From JANMDN01 sp031376285 (GTDB lineage Bacteria > Actinomycetota > Thermoleophilia > Miltoncostaeales > Miltoncostaeaceae): a DNA stretch of 64,000 bases. The DNA is taken from assembly GCA_031376285.1 (NCBI GenBank), contig JANMDN010000058.1:1-64000 (forward strand), in the 5' to 3' direction. The position numbers and the translations under genes were made by a program. Positions 32,744-40,409 of this stretch are shown piece by piece (position 1 is the stretch's first letter; every line of letters starts with the position of its first letter). Under the pieces are notes generated by a model. That model did not search any database. It had not been told where the DNA came from and worked only from the letters and a program-made list of their open reading frames with translations.

Positions 32744-33403
32744 GTGGCGATTGACGTCCTTATTGTCGACGACCAAGCGCTCGTGCGCGCCGGGTTTCGC
32801 ATGATCCTCGATGCGGAGACCGAGCTGCGCGTGGTCGGCGAGGCGGTCGACGGCGAGGACGCACTGATCGCAGCGCGGCGGTTGTCGCCACACGTGATCC
32901 TCATGGACGTCCGGATGCCCGGCATGGACGGGATCGAGGCGACGCGGCGGATCGTCGAAAGCGGCTCGACCAGCCGCGTGCTGGTGCTCACCACCTTCGA
33001 TCAAGATGAGTACGTGTTCGATGCGCTTCGCGCAGGGGCGAGCGGCTTTCTGCTCAAGGACACACCGCCTGAGGATCTCGTCGTCGCGATCCGACTCATC
33101 GCCTCGGGAGAGGCGCTCCTTGGGCCATCGGTCACGCGACGGGTGATCGAGGAATTCGCGCGCCAGCCCGCTCGGGCGGTCGCGCCGCCCAAAGGGTTCG
33201 ACGAGCTGACCGGACGCGAGCGGGAGGTGCTCGATCTCATCGCTCGCGGGCACTCAAACGCCGAGATCGCGCGGCAGCTTGTCGTCAGCGAAACGACGGT
33301 GAAGACCCACGTCGCGCATGTCCTCGGCAAGCTCCGCCTGCGCGACCGCGTACAGGCGGTTGTCCTCGCCTACGAATCAGGCCTCGTCCAACCCGGTCGA
33401 TAG
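32744..33403 (+). CDS. Response regulator, NarL/LuxR family
   Basis: 219 residues from a GTG at 32744. The receiver domain has VLIVDDQALVRAGF (acidic pocket), VILMDVRMPGMDG (phospho-Asp), LVLTTFD and FLLKDTPPEDL (Lys). The C-terminal LuxR helix-turn-helix is LTGREREVLDLIARGHSNAEIARQLVVSETTVKTHVAHVLGKLRLRDRVQAV. Cognate partner of the kinase at 31547. Likely target: the divergent ABC exporter operon. Confidence 0.93.
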   Translation: MAIDVLIVDDQALVRAGFRMILDAETELRVVGEAVDGEDALIAARRLSPHVILMDVRMPGMDGIEATRRIVESGSTSRVLVLTTFDQDEYVFDALRAGASGFLLKDTPPEDLVVAIRLIASGEALLGPSVTRRVIEEFARQPARAVAPPKGFDELTGREREVLDLIARGHSNAEIARQLVVSETTVKTHVAHVLGKLRLRDRVQAVVLAYESGLVQPGR

Positions 33404-33837
33404 GGTCGCTAGGCGGCCGAGGAGTGCCTCCGGCACGACTCCGATGCCGTCGGTGCGGCGATATGCGCCTGGCCCGGTCGTGATCACGATCGCGTCAAGC
33501 AGATCTGGCTCGATCTTGTCGCGGAGCCACACCGGATTGCGGACGTGCTCGTCGTCGACCGTCCTTGAGAGCTTGACCTCGATGGCGACCACGCGCCCGT
33601 CGCCCTTCTCACTGATCAGGTCGACTTCCCGGTGCCCGCTCCACGTCCTCAGGTGACCCGCTCGGGCCTCGCAGTGGTGTGCAAACACGCGGACGCCGAG
33701 CGTCACGGGGACTCGAAGAGGGTCCCGAGGGGCGTTCCATCGCGCGGGACTCGTGGCCCGGCGCTTGCGCCGCGCAGGAGCGTGTCCGCATCGACGCCGA
33801 CAGCCGTGCGGCCAGAGCCGGGTCGGACGCTACCGTT
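33377..33837 (-). pseudogene. Decayed C-terminus of an ATP-binding DUF4143 protein
   Basis: The last 110 codons (from about 33706) read in one frame: FAHHCEARAGHLRTWSGHREVDLISEKGDG, AIEVKLS, a DUF4143-type nuclease-like tail (D...ExK). The preceding family sequence is found only by switching frames: DPALAARL, then VGVDADTLL, then PLGTLFESP before a stop. At least two frameshifts and loss of the AAA ATPase domain make it a remnant. Its end overlaps the 3' end of the response regulator gene by 27 nt. Confidence 0.65.
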
Positions 33838-33936
33838 ACGCGGGTTTGAACGCGACCGATTCGCGCGTAGGGAACTTCATGAGGGAGGTCGCCAAGTCAC
33901 CGCCGCAGCCTCGTAGAATGGGTGAGTGATGAAGCC

Positions 33937-34572
33937 ATGATCATCCGCGGAGGCACGTTCGGGCCGGTCGCGACCAACACGTACGTCGTTGCCGATCGCC
34001 AGGGCGGCGAGGCGCTCATCGTCGACCCTGCGATGGGCGGAACGGCCTGGGTCCGCGAGACGCTCGCGAGGCTCGACGCCACCCCCGTCGCGGTTTGGGA
34101 CACCCACGGACATTGGGACCACGTCGTCGAGAACCACATCTGGGCCGACGCGGGACTGCCAATCTGGTGCGGGGCCGGCGACGAAGCCTGGCTCGCCGCG
34201 CCAGCCCCGTTCAACCCCGGACTCTTCGGTAACCCTCCGCCAACGCCCGGCGTGACCCCGGCACGTGTCCTCACTGACGGCGAGAGCTTTGCGGTTGGCA
34301 ACCTCACCTTCGGGGTGATGCACACGCCCGGGCATTCGCCCGGCTGCTACGTCGCCCTCGAGGCCAGCCACGGGCAGGCGCTCGTCGGTGACTTGGTCTT
34401 TGCCCAAGGCATCGGCCGGACGGACTTCCCCGGCTCTGACCACCACGCCATGGTTCGTTCGCTTGAGCGGGTCTTCACGGAGCTGCCCGGCGAGACCGTC
34501 ATCTACCCGGGCCACGGCGAGTGGGGCGGCACGCTCGCTGACGCCGAGCGCTACGCGAGGATGTTCCTCTGA
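33937..34572 (+). CDS. Metallo-beta-lactamase-fold hydrolase (glyoxalase II-like)
   Basis: 211 residues from the ATG at 33937 (MIIRGGTFGPVATNTYVVAD). A GTG at 33922 is in frame but only 2 nt after a TAGAAT box (33914-33919), so it would lie upstream of the transcript start. Metal ligands: DTHGHWDHVVEN (HxHxDH), HTPGHSPGC and LVGDLVF (bridging Asp), and YPGHGEWG. Typical of small thioester or sulfur-related hydrolases. Its stop codon overlaps the putative CTG start of the Mrp gene, so the two are coupled. Substrate unknown. Confidence 0.88.
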   Translation: MIIRGGTFGPVATNTYVVADRQGGEALIVDPAMGGTAWVRETLARLDATPVAVWDTHGHWDHVVENHIWADAGLPIWCGAGDEAWLAAPAPFNPGLFGNPPPTPGVTPARVLTDGESFAVGNLTFGVMHTPGHSPGCYVALEASHGQALVGDLVFAQGIGRTDFPGSDHHAMVRSLERVFTELPGETVIYPGHGEWGGTLADAERYARMFL

Positions 34573-35663
34573 GCGCCCCCGTTTCGCGCGAGCAGATCAT
34601 CGACGTCCTGGCGGCGGTTCAGGATCCCGAGCTTCGGCGCAGCATCGTGGCGCTTGGCATGGTCGGGGCCGTCGATGTCGATGGAGCGAACGTACGGATC
34701 ACGATCAAGCTCACCATCGCGGGCTGCCCCCTGAAAGCCGAGATCCAGAAGCGGGTGAGCGAGGCGGTCAGCGCGGTTCCGGGTATCGAGACCGTCCACG
34801 TCGCGCTCGACACGATGACCGACGACGAGCGCGGCGCGGTTCGGCGCGGCCTCAGCGCGGGCCCAGACCGGCCGAGCCCCTTCGGTGAGGGCAGCCCAAC
34901 GCGCGTAATCCTCGTCGCATCTGGGAAAGGGGGCGTCGGTAAGTCAAGTATCGCCGCAAACCTCGCGATCGCGCTGACCGAGCTTGGCCACTCCGTTGGG
35001 CTGCTGGACGCCGACGTCTACGGCTACTCGATCCCCCGCATGATGGGGGCCGACCGGGCGCCTGCCGTCGTCGAGGACCTGATGATGCCGGTCGAGGCGC
35101 ATGGCGTGCGGCTCATGTCGATCGGGTTTCTCACGAGCGGCGACCAGCCGGTGATCTGGCGCGGGCCGATGCTCCACAAGGCCCTGACGAGCTTCATCAC
35201 CGAGGTCTTCTGGGACGATCCCGACTACCTGCTTGTCGACCTTCCCCCGGGGACCGGCGACGTCTCGCTCAGCCTCGCGACGCTCCTCCCCACCTCCTCG
35301 GTGCTCGTGGTGACGACCCCCCAACTGACCGCGCAGCGCGTCGCCAAGCGCGCCGCGGCGATGGCGGCTCGCGTGAACCTTCCGGTGCTCGGCGTCATCG
35401 AGAACATGAGCTGGTTCGTGGCGCCGGACACGGGCGCGCGCTACGAGGTCTTCTCGGGGGGCGGGGGGGCCCTCCTCGCCGACGAGCTCGGGGTGCCGCT
35501 CCTCGGCCAGATTCCCCTCGAATCGTCGGTGGCAGAGGCCGGTGACGAGGGCCTTCCGGTGGTCGCCGCGCGCCCCAACGCACCCGCGGCAGTCGCCCTG
35601 CGAGCCATCGCCGCGGAGGTCGCCTTGCGGGTGAAGTCCCCTGATACAGTCGCAGCAGTCTGA
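34569..35663 (+). CDS. mrp: Mrp/ApbC-type Fe-S cluster carrier ATPase, CTG start
   Basis: 364 residues if it starts at the CTG at 34569, within CTGA of the upstream stop. GAGGA lies 7 nt before it. The first canonical start (GTG 34647) would cut through the DUF59 (MIP18-like) domain, whose conserved QDPELRRSIVALGMVG begins upstream. ATPase motifs: VASGKGGVGKSSIAANLA (deviant Walker A), LVDLPPGTGDVSLSL, and VIENMSWF. The CxxC pair found after this last motif in many Mrp proteins is absent (VAPDTG here), as in several actinobacterial members. The role is holding and delivering Fe-S clusters; a ferredoxin follows. Confidence 0.88.
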   Translation: MSAPVSREQIIDVLAAVQDPELRRSIVALGMVGAVDVDGANVRITIKLTIAGCPLKAEIQKRVSEAVSAVPGIETVHVALDTMTDDERGAVRRGLSAGPDRPSPFGEGSPTRVILVASGKGGVGKSSIAANLAIALTELGHSVGLLDADVYGYSIPRMMGADRAPAVVEDLMMPVEAHGVRLMSIGFLTSGDQPVIWRGPMLHKALTSFITEVFWDDPDYLLVDLPPGTGDVSLSLATLLPTSSVLVVTTPQLTAQRVAKRAAAMAARVNLPVLGVIENMSWFVAPDTGARYEVFSGGGGALLADELGVPLLGQIPLESSVAEAGDEGLPVVAARPNAPAAVALRAIAAEVALRVKSPDTVAAV

Positions 35664-35691
35664 CATCGCCTGACCTGAGGGAGTAGCAGCA

Positions 35692-36006
35692 ATGACCTAT
35701 GTGATCGTCGAGCCATGCATCGGCACCAAGGACACTTCTTGCGCCGACGTCTGCCCGGTCGACTGCATTCACCCCTCGCCCGGCGAGGAGCACGCCGACC
35801 AGGCCACGATGCTCTACATCGATCCAGCCGAGTGCATCGACTGCGACGCATGTGTTGAGGCCTGCCCCGTCGACGCGACCCTCTCCGAGGATGACGTGCC
35901 GGGCCAGTGGGAGGTCTTCAAAGAGATCAACCGCGCCTACTTCGAGCAGGGCCACGAGGCTGGCGAGAAGCTGGTCCGCGAGTTCCTCGAGGCCCGCGCC
36001 TCTTAG
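35692..36006 (+). CDS. fdxA: 7Fe ferredoxin ([3Fe-4S][4Fe-4S])
   Basis: 104 residues. The first cluster ligands are in CIGTKDTSCADVCPVDC (Cys-x7-Cys-x3-Cys-x3-Cys). The second are in CIDCDACVEACPV (CxxCxxCxxxCP). The C-terminal helix (EKLVREFLEARAS) matches the actinobacterial FdxA type. GAGGGAG precedes the ATG. It is a one-electron carrier in the cytoplasm, placed directly after the Fe-S carrier mrp. A TACAGT box about 50 nt upstream suggests its own promoter. Confidence 0.93.
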   Translation: MTYVIVEPCIGTKDTSCADVCPVDCIHPSPGEEHADQATMLYIDPAECIDCDACVEACPVDATLSEDDVPGQWEVFKEINRAYFEQGHEAGEKLVREFLEARAS

Positions 36007-36047
36007 CGCAGGCGGCGTGAGTCGGCGTCAACGTTCGGCGGGCCCCC

Positions 36048-36105
36048 GTGTCAGGCACCTGGCCGACAGGAGACGACAGCGCGCCGCGACGGTGGTGCCT
36101 GACAC
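36048..36105. repeat. Palindromic GTGTCAGGCACC repeat pair
   Basis: A 12-bp perfect inverted repeat (36048-36059 and 36094-36105) with a 34-nt spacer, 42 bp after fdxA. The same motif family occurs four times at 56358-56502. Palindromes of this type are dispersed in many genomes that carry REP-associated transposases. Confidence 0.65.
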
Positions 36106-36154
36106 AACTTGATCCCGACCCGAGACGCAACTCGGAATCAATCGTCACGTGGGT

Positions 36155-36364
36155 ATGACTCATCGCGTTGGCGAGAAGGGGCAAGTCGTGATCCCGAAGG
36201 ATCTGCGTGATCGGCTCGGCATCGGCTGCGATGTGCTCTTCTCCTCTGATGAGGACTCTGCGCGGGTGATCCCTCTGCGTCCCGAATCGACGCTGCGTGG
36301 CCGCTTCCAGGGCAGTGGTATGACCGGCAGGCTCGAGACCGACCGACGTCACGAGCCTCGCTGA
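36155..36364 (+). CDS. AbrB/MazE-fold antitoxin
   Basis: 69 residues from the ATG at 36155 (a GTG at 36149 is also open). THRVGEKGQVVIPKDLRDRLGIGCDVLFSSDEDSARVIPL is a clear SpoVT-AbrB swapped-hairpin DNA-binding domain. The C-terminal RGRFQGSGMTGRLETDRRHE resembles the toxin-binding tail of VapB-type antitoxins. The toxin gene that should follow is truncated, so this is now an orphan antitoxin. Confidence 0.8.
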   Translation: MTHRVGEKGQVVIPKDLRDRLGIGCDVLFSSDEDSARVIPLRPESTLRGRFQGSGMTGRLETDRRHEPR

Positions 36365-36372
36365 ACGCCTGA

Positions 36373-36522
36373 CTGGACTCCTGGGCGATCCTCGCCTGGC
36401 TCGACGGACAAGAGCCGGCCGCCACACGTGTCGAGGGCTTCATCAACGAGCGCCCAGGTCCGAGCGATTCGTTTGAACACGAATCGTCCGCACGGACGAT
36501 TCGAAGCGCTCCTTCGGGATGA
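36373..36522 (+). pseudogene. Truncated PIN-domain toxin (vapC-like)
   Basis: The frame 8 nt after the antitoxin encodes LDSWAILAWLDGQEPAATRVEGFINERPG, the N-terminus of a PIN RNase with its first catalytic Asp. It then runs into unrelated sequence across a perfect palindrome (36480-36503) and stops at 36522. No canonical start is present. About 100 residues with the other acidic active-site residues are gone. Confidence 0.7.
36480..36503. promoter_or_regulatory. 11-bp palindrome upstream of the copper protein gene
   Basis: CGAATCGTCCG and its exact complement are separated by 2 nt, and another CGATTCG half-site lies 10 nt to the left. It is 54 bp upstream of the ATG at 36557, near a TACCGT box (36539-36544). 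Could be an operator, or the scar where the toxin gene was interrupted. Confidence 0.45.
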
Positions 36523-36556
36523 CGCGTCGCGTCGCGGGTACCGTCAAACTCATCCC

Positions 36557-38098
36557 ATGACACCGACCTCGAAGTTCACTTCCAGCCGCCTGCTTTGTCT
36601 CGCGGGACTCGCGACCGCCTCGCTTGCCTGCGCTGGGGTTCTCGCCGCGGCGGCCGGCTCAGACGGCCAGCTCATCGCGGGCTACCCGGTCGTCGGCACC
36701 GAGGACGCGAAAACGACGCTGTCCTCGAAGAAGATGGCCAACGGCCGGACCAGAGTTCATGCGCGCTACGGCCCGATCCACGTGAGCCCAGGTCAGAACG
36801 TCAACGCGCTGGCCGTCGGCCTTCCGGGGCCGGGCATCTCGGGTCGCATCACGCGCTTTGCCTACAACCTGGAGTACCCGGACGGGAAAATCCCCGGTGT
36901 CGACGTCCTCCATCTGCACCACGCGGTCTGGTTCGTCGACGACCTCCAGTTCCCGGGCGGTGAGGAGAAGACGGTGTTCTCCGTTCCCGATGGCTACGGC
37001 TGGAAGGTGGACGCGAAGCGGCCGTGGGTGCTGAACCACATGATCCACAACCTCTTCCCCACCAAGGCCGACGTGTTCCTGACCTGGGACATGGACATCA
37101 TTCCCGACGGTTCACCCAACGCCAAAGCCACCCGCCCGGTGACGAGCCTGTTCATGGACGTCCGAGACGAGGAGGCCTACCCCGTCTTCGACGTGATTCG
37201 CGGTTCCGGAACGAAGGGTGCGTTCGCCTACCCGAAGCAGGCGAAGAACCCGTACCCGGACGGAAACGTGCGCAACCGGTTGGTGATCCCCGTCGACGGT
37301 GTCGTCGTTGCCGCCGCCGGCCACATCCATCCGGGAGGCCTCTTCGCAGATCTCGACGTGACCCGCGGCGGCCGAACCGTGAACATCTTCCGCTCGGTCG
37401 CCAAGTACACCGAGCCCGCCGGACCCGTCTCGTGGGACATGGCCACCACGCACACCGGGAAGGACTGGAAGATCGCCCTCAAGAAGGGCGACGCCCTGAC
37501 CGTCTCGGCTACGTACGAGACCAAGCGAGCGTCGTGGTACGAGTCGATGGGAATCATCACGGTCGCCGCTGATCCCGGAGGCCGAGGCGGGATCGATCCG
37601 TTCACGGGTCGTTTTGATCGAATCGGTAGGACCACCCACGGAGCGCTTGCCGAGAACCAGAACCATGGCGGGAAACGGGTGACGTTCAAGGATCCCCGCA
37701 AGCTTCCCGATGGCCCCACGCTCAAACGCGACGATCTCGTGACGATCAAGTCGTTCCTCTCGTCGCAGGGCGACCTCTCCCAGAGCGGCACTGCCGCGCG
37801 ACCTCCCGTGGTCTTGAAAGGCTCGAGCCTCACGTTCGTGAACGCGGACGCAAAGGACGACATCTTCCACTCGATTACGTCCTGCAAAGCGCCGTGTAAT
37901 CGCGACACCGGGGTCGCCTATCCCCTCGCCGACGGCCCCTATGCCTTCGACTCGGGCGAGCTGGGCTTCGGGCCCGAGGAGACCACAGCGGCCGCAAACG
38001 TCGACCGCTGGAGCACCCCGAAATCTCTTCCAGTCGGCACCTACACCTACTTCTGCCGGATCCACCCGTTCATGCGGGGTGCGTTCCGAGTGAAGTAG
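36557..38098 (+). CDS. Secreted copper protein: PHM-like N-terminal region plus C-terminal cupredoxin
   Basis: 513 residues from the ATG at 36557; the longer open frame upstream belongs to the toxin remnant. A signal peptide is present (LLCLAGLATASLACAGVLAAAAG). The middle has His clusters, VLHLHHAVWFVDD and VVAAAGHIHPGGLFAD, which recall the copper ligands of peptidylglycine/dopamine-type monooxygenases; this is an inference. The C-terminal 100 residues form a type-1 copper (plastocyanin-like) domain: DIFHSITSC (His), then YTYFCRIHPFMRGAFRVK (Cys, His, Met). Exported; likely redox or copper-dependent oxidation at the cell surface. Confidence 0.7.
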   Translation: MTPTSKFTSSRLLCLAGLATASLACAGVLAAAAGSDGQLIAGYPVVGTEDAKTTLSSKKMANGRTRVHARYGPIHVSPGQNVNALAVGLPGPGISGRITRFAYNLEYPDGKIPGVDVLHLHHAVWFVDDLQFPGGEEKTVFSVPDGYGWKVDAKRPWVLNHMIHNLFPTKADVFLTWDMDIIPDGSPNAKATRPVTSLFMDVRDEEAYPVFDVIRGSGTKGAFAYPKQAKNPYPDGNVRNRLVIPVDGVVVAAAGHIHPGGLFADLDVTRGGRTVNIFRSVAKYTEPAGPVSWDMATTHTGKDWKIALKKGDALTVSATYETKRASWYESMGIITVAADPGGRGGIDPFTGRFDRIGRTTHGALAENQNHGGKRVTFKDPRKLPDGPTLKRDDLVTIKSFLSSQGDLSQSGTAARPPVVLKGSSLTFVNADAKDDIFHSITSCKAPCNRDTGVAYPLADGPYAFDSGELGFGPEETTAAANVDRWSTPKSLPVGTYTYFCRIHPFMRGAFRVK

Positions 38099-38100
38099 GC

Positions 38101-38267
38101 CTAGCGTCCTGATTCATTAATTCGTGGTCGGTTTTGGCGGCTGCGACCCGTCGCAATGCGGCGTCCTTGGTCCCCACATATTCCCGATATGCAGGGAACA
38201 CTGCGTCCTGGCCTTGCTCGGTCTCGCTCGCCAAAACTGACCACGAATTTTCGACTCACGACGCTAG
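38101..38267. mobile_element. 167-bp MITE-like inverted-repeat element
   Basis: The two ends are inverted copies of about 39 bp with six mismatches, starting CTAGCGTC and including a 21-bp core (38119-38139 versus 38229-38249) with one mismatch. The centre contains a second hairpin around CATAT/ATATG. No coding capacity. It sits exactly between two convergent genes, 2 bp after the copper protein stop codon, and its right-end TAG supplies the stop codon of the NTF2-like gene (38264-38266). It could also act as a two-way terminator. Confidence 0.6.
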
Positions 38268-38683
38268 TCGGCCTCACCCTCGCTGTCAGATGGCTGCATG
38301 ATCGGCGAGGCGTGGTGGAGGACGAGCTTCCAGCCTTCTGACGACAGCACGAAAATGTTGGTGGCGCAGACGTCAAGCGTGGCACGGCCGCTTCCGGCCG
38401 TGCTGCTGACGCGCTCGACGCACGTCACCATGGCGACGGGGTCTTCGACGCTCACATTCAGGTCGAGGACCTCGAACTCGATGTAGTCGATGTTCGAGAG
38501 CATCCCCTCAAGTGACGCCTGAACCGCCGTCCAGCCCGTAACCCAGCGGCTCCCGGGATGCACGCACGCCGCTCGGGAGCTTTTCTCCCAGCAGTCCTCG
38601 ACCGCGTCGATGTCGAGTGCCTCGAAGGCGGCATAGAAGCGTGAGTTCGCATCGAGAACCTGGGCTGCGATCGCGTCAGACAA
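38264..38683 (-). CDS. NTF2-like (SnoaL/DUF4440-type) protein
   Basis: 139 residues from a TTG at 38683, with GGGAG seven nt upstream. The sequence (VLDANSRFYAAFEALDIDAVEDCW, GWTAVQASLEGML, VTCVERVSS, WKLVLHHASPIM) follows the cone-shaped NTF2 fold used by many small enzymes and binding proteins. It is the last gene of a four-gene minus-strand operon with a thioesterase and an amidohydrolase. Its stop codon lies inside the MITE-like element, so the original C-terminus may have been altered. Confidence 0.8.
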   Translation of the reverse strand: MSDAIAAQVLDANSRFYAAFEALDIDAVEDCWEKSSRAACVHPGSRWVTGWTAVQASLEGMLSNIDYIEFEVLDLNVSVEDPVAMVTCVERVSSTAGSGRATLDVCATNIFVLSSEGWKLVLHHASPIMQPSDSEGEAD

Positions 38684-38704
38684 TGTCGTGCTCCCGTTCG
38701 CAGC

Positions 38705-38977
38705 TCATCGAAGAAGTGCCGCCTGGGACTCTTGGATCGCCAGGCGGCAGAGCGCTTGCGCGAGCTTACGGGCAGCGAAGGCGGTTGGGTCGGATCCACT
38801 CACGTCGACGGCGCGCGCGACGCTCGCCGCTGCCTGGAGCGCCGCCCCACCTGGGAGCCCGTCGGCGGCTCGAGCGGCCTGGGAAAGGAAGGAATCCGCG
38901 ATGGGGTCGCGCCGGTTGAGGGCCATCTCGGCGACCGAGGCGGCGGCCAGGATCCTGGCCGCTTCAAGACGCGTCAC
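38705..38977 (-). CDS. Small Ala-rich helical protein, unknown function
   Basis: 90 residues from a GTG at 38977 that overlaps the amidohydrolase stop (GTGA), a sign of a real, coupled gene. Sequence MTRLEAARILAAASVAEMAL is followed by more Ala-rich helices. No motif is recognised. Confidence 0.6.
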   Translation of the reverse strand: MTRLEAARILAAASVAEMALNRRDPIADSFLSQAARAADGLPGGAALQAAASVARAVDVSGSDPTAFAARKLAQALCRLAIQESQAALLR

Positions 38978-39813
38978 GGCGCGACCCAGCTGAGCAGGTT
39001 GCGCCCCATCACGGCGCCAAACTGTTCGGCGCTCCAGCCGGCGATCGCGCTCGCAAGGCCCACCAGGTGAAGCGCCGACGCGTGGTCACCGTACGGGCGG
39101 TCCGAGCCGAATAGCAACTGCTCAGGCGGTATCGCGACGAGGTCGCCAAGCGTTGCAAGCGACGTGTCGAACCGGACAGCGGCGTGACCGGCGAACGCCG
39201 CCGCGAGCGCGCGGGCGTCGCCGCGCCCGCCGTGGGCGAGGATCATGCGGGCCTCTGGCACTCCCTCGACCAGGGCGCTGAGAGCTCCCGCGAGCGGTCG
39301 GGCCCCATATCCGGCGTGGATGAGCACGGGCATCCCCCGCCTGGTTGCGTGCGCGACGAGACGGACGCAGTTCTCGGACTCCGGTCGAAAGCCCTGGGCG
39401 ACCGGGTGGAGCTTGACGCCGCGGGCCCCGGCCGCAAACCAGTGCTCAAGCGACGCCTCGAAGTCGCCGTTCGGGTCGAGGCGACAAAAGGGAATGAGTC
39501 GTTCGGGCTGGCGGGTTGCGGCTGCGGTCACCTGCCGGTTGGCCGCGGCGAACTGACCGTCCGGGCCCGGGTCATTGGCCGGGAAGATCACCGCGCCAGC
39601 GAGCCCCCAAGCGTCGAGGTCGGCGACAAGCGACGTGACATCGAGCTCGTGTCCGTCGGCGTCGCGGCCGACGTGCACGTGGGTATCCCACCAGGTTCCA
39701 GATCCCGGGATGGTGAGGGCTTCGCGAAGTTGGACCTCGATCGCCGCGGCCTGCGCCGTCGGCACACCTGCCGTCTCGAGTGTTGCGATATCGACGCCGA
39801 AGAGCCGTGTCAC
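38974..39813 (-). CDS. Amidohydrolase-2 family TIM-barrel metal hydrolase
   Basis: 279 residues from a GTG at 39813 that overlaps the thioesterase stop (GTGA); the frame is open upstream only as the shadow of that gene. Metal-site motifs of the family: WWDTHVHVGRD (HxH), GVKLHPVAQGF, VLIHAGYG, MILAHGGRG and LLFGSDRPYG (final Asp). Members hydrolyse or decarboxylate ring compounds (ACMSD/LigJ-like) or cleave amides. The genes beside it (thioesterase, NTF2-like) suggest a small-molecule catabolic set. Substrate unknown. Confidence 0.82.
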   Translation of the reverse strand: MTRLFGVDIATLETAGVPTAQAAAIEVQLREALTIPGSGTWWDTHVHVGRDADGHELDVTSLVADLDAWGLAGAVIFPANDPGPDGQFAAANRQVTAAATRQPERLIPFCRLDPNGDFEASLEHWFAAGARGVKLHPVAQGFRPESENCVRLVAHATRRGMPVLIHAGYGARPLAGALSALVEGVPEARMILAHGGRGDARALAAAFAGHAAVRFDTSLATLGDLVAIPPEQLLFGSDRPYGDHASALHLVGLASAIAGWSAEQFGAVMGRNLLSWVAP

Positions 39814-40310
39814 TCCATACCCTCGAACGCCGCGATGCGGCTTCGCATCCCCTGGGGCATCAGCGTGGCGCTCGTCTTCGGGCCGAATCCGTCGACGCCG
39901 ACGACAACGAGGCGGGCCTCGACGAGGCACTCGCCCGATTCCCGGTGAGCGATGTGCGCCTCGAACGTGTGGCTCGTCCGCCCAAGTGTGGCGCACCGCA
40001 CGAAGATCTCGACCTCGTCGCCGACTCGACCGGAGCGGTGGTAGTCGACGGCGTATGCGCGAATCATGAACCAGTGACCCGAGACGCCGGCGGGGTCGTC
40101 ACCGAGCCCGATTCGATACTCGGAGACGGTGCGTTCGATGAACCTGGCCCACCTGCCGAAGTAGACGACGCCCATCGCGTCTGTGGCGTGGAGATCGACG
40201 ACGGTGCGCATACTGAACCTGAACGGAGGCTTCGCGTCGGTCGGTCCGCAGTCGCTGAGCGAGACGCGCCCACCCCCGCGGGGGGCCGGCGGCCTGTCGG
40301 GTTCGGTCAT
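39810..40310 (-). CDS. Acyl-CoA thioesterase, 4HBT/YbgC type (hot-dog fold)
   Basis: 166 residues. VDLHATDAMGVVYFGRWARFIERTVSEYRIGLG is the YbgC/4-hydroxybenzoyl-CoA thioesterase signature, with the catalytic Asp in TDAMGVVYFG. Then come VDYHRSGRVGDEVEIFVR and SHTFEAHIAHRESGECLVEARLVVVGVD. GGAGGG lies just before the ATG. First gene of the four-gene operon; it hydrolyses an acyl-CoA of unknown identity. Confidence 0.88.
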   Translation of the reverse strand: MTEPDRPPAPRGGGRVSLSDCGPTDAKPPFRFSMRTVVDLHATDAMGVVYFGRWARFIERTVSEYRIGLGDDPAGVSGHWFMIRAYAVDYHRSGRVGDEVEIFVRCATLGRTSHTFEAHIAHRESGECLVEARLVVVGVDGFGPKTSATLMPQGMRSRIAAFEGME

Positions 40311-40397
40311 AGGCCCTCCATTTTGCCCTTTCCGAGCCCTTCCCTGCCTCGCATCTGTGCACGAAGGGGTCTTGGGAGGCGCGCCGCGCCGCGCTGA

Positions 40398-40403
40398 TAG
40401 GAT
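40398..40403 (+). promoter_or_regulatory. -10 box of the small membrane protein gene
   Basis: TAGGAT ends 6 nt before the ATG at 40410. Confidence 0.45.
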
Positions 40404-40409
40404 TTCCGG

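Noticed and set aside
38974..39996. Longer amidohydrolase frame starting at 39996
   Set aside because: The first 61 residues are Arg/Pro-rich antisense-like shadow of the thioesterase gene in another frame; the GTG at 39813 in a GTGA overlap is the natural start.
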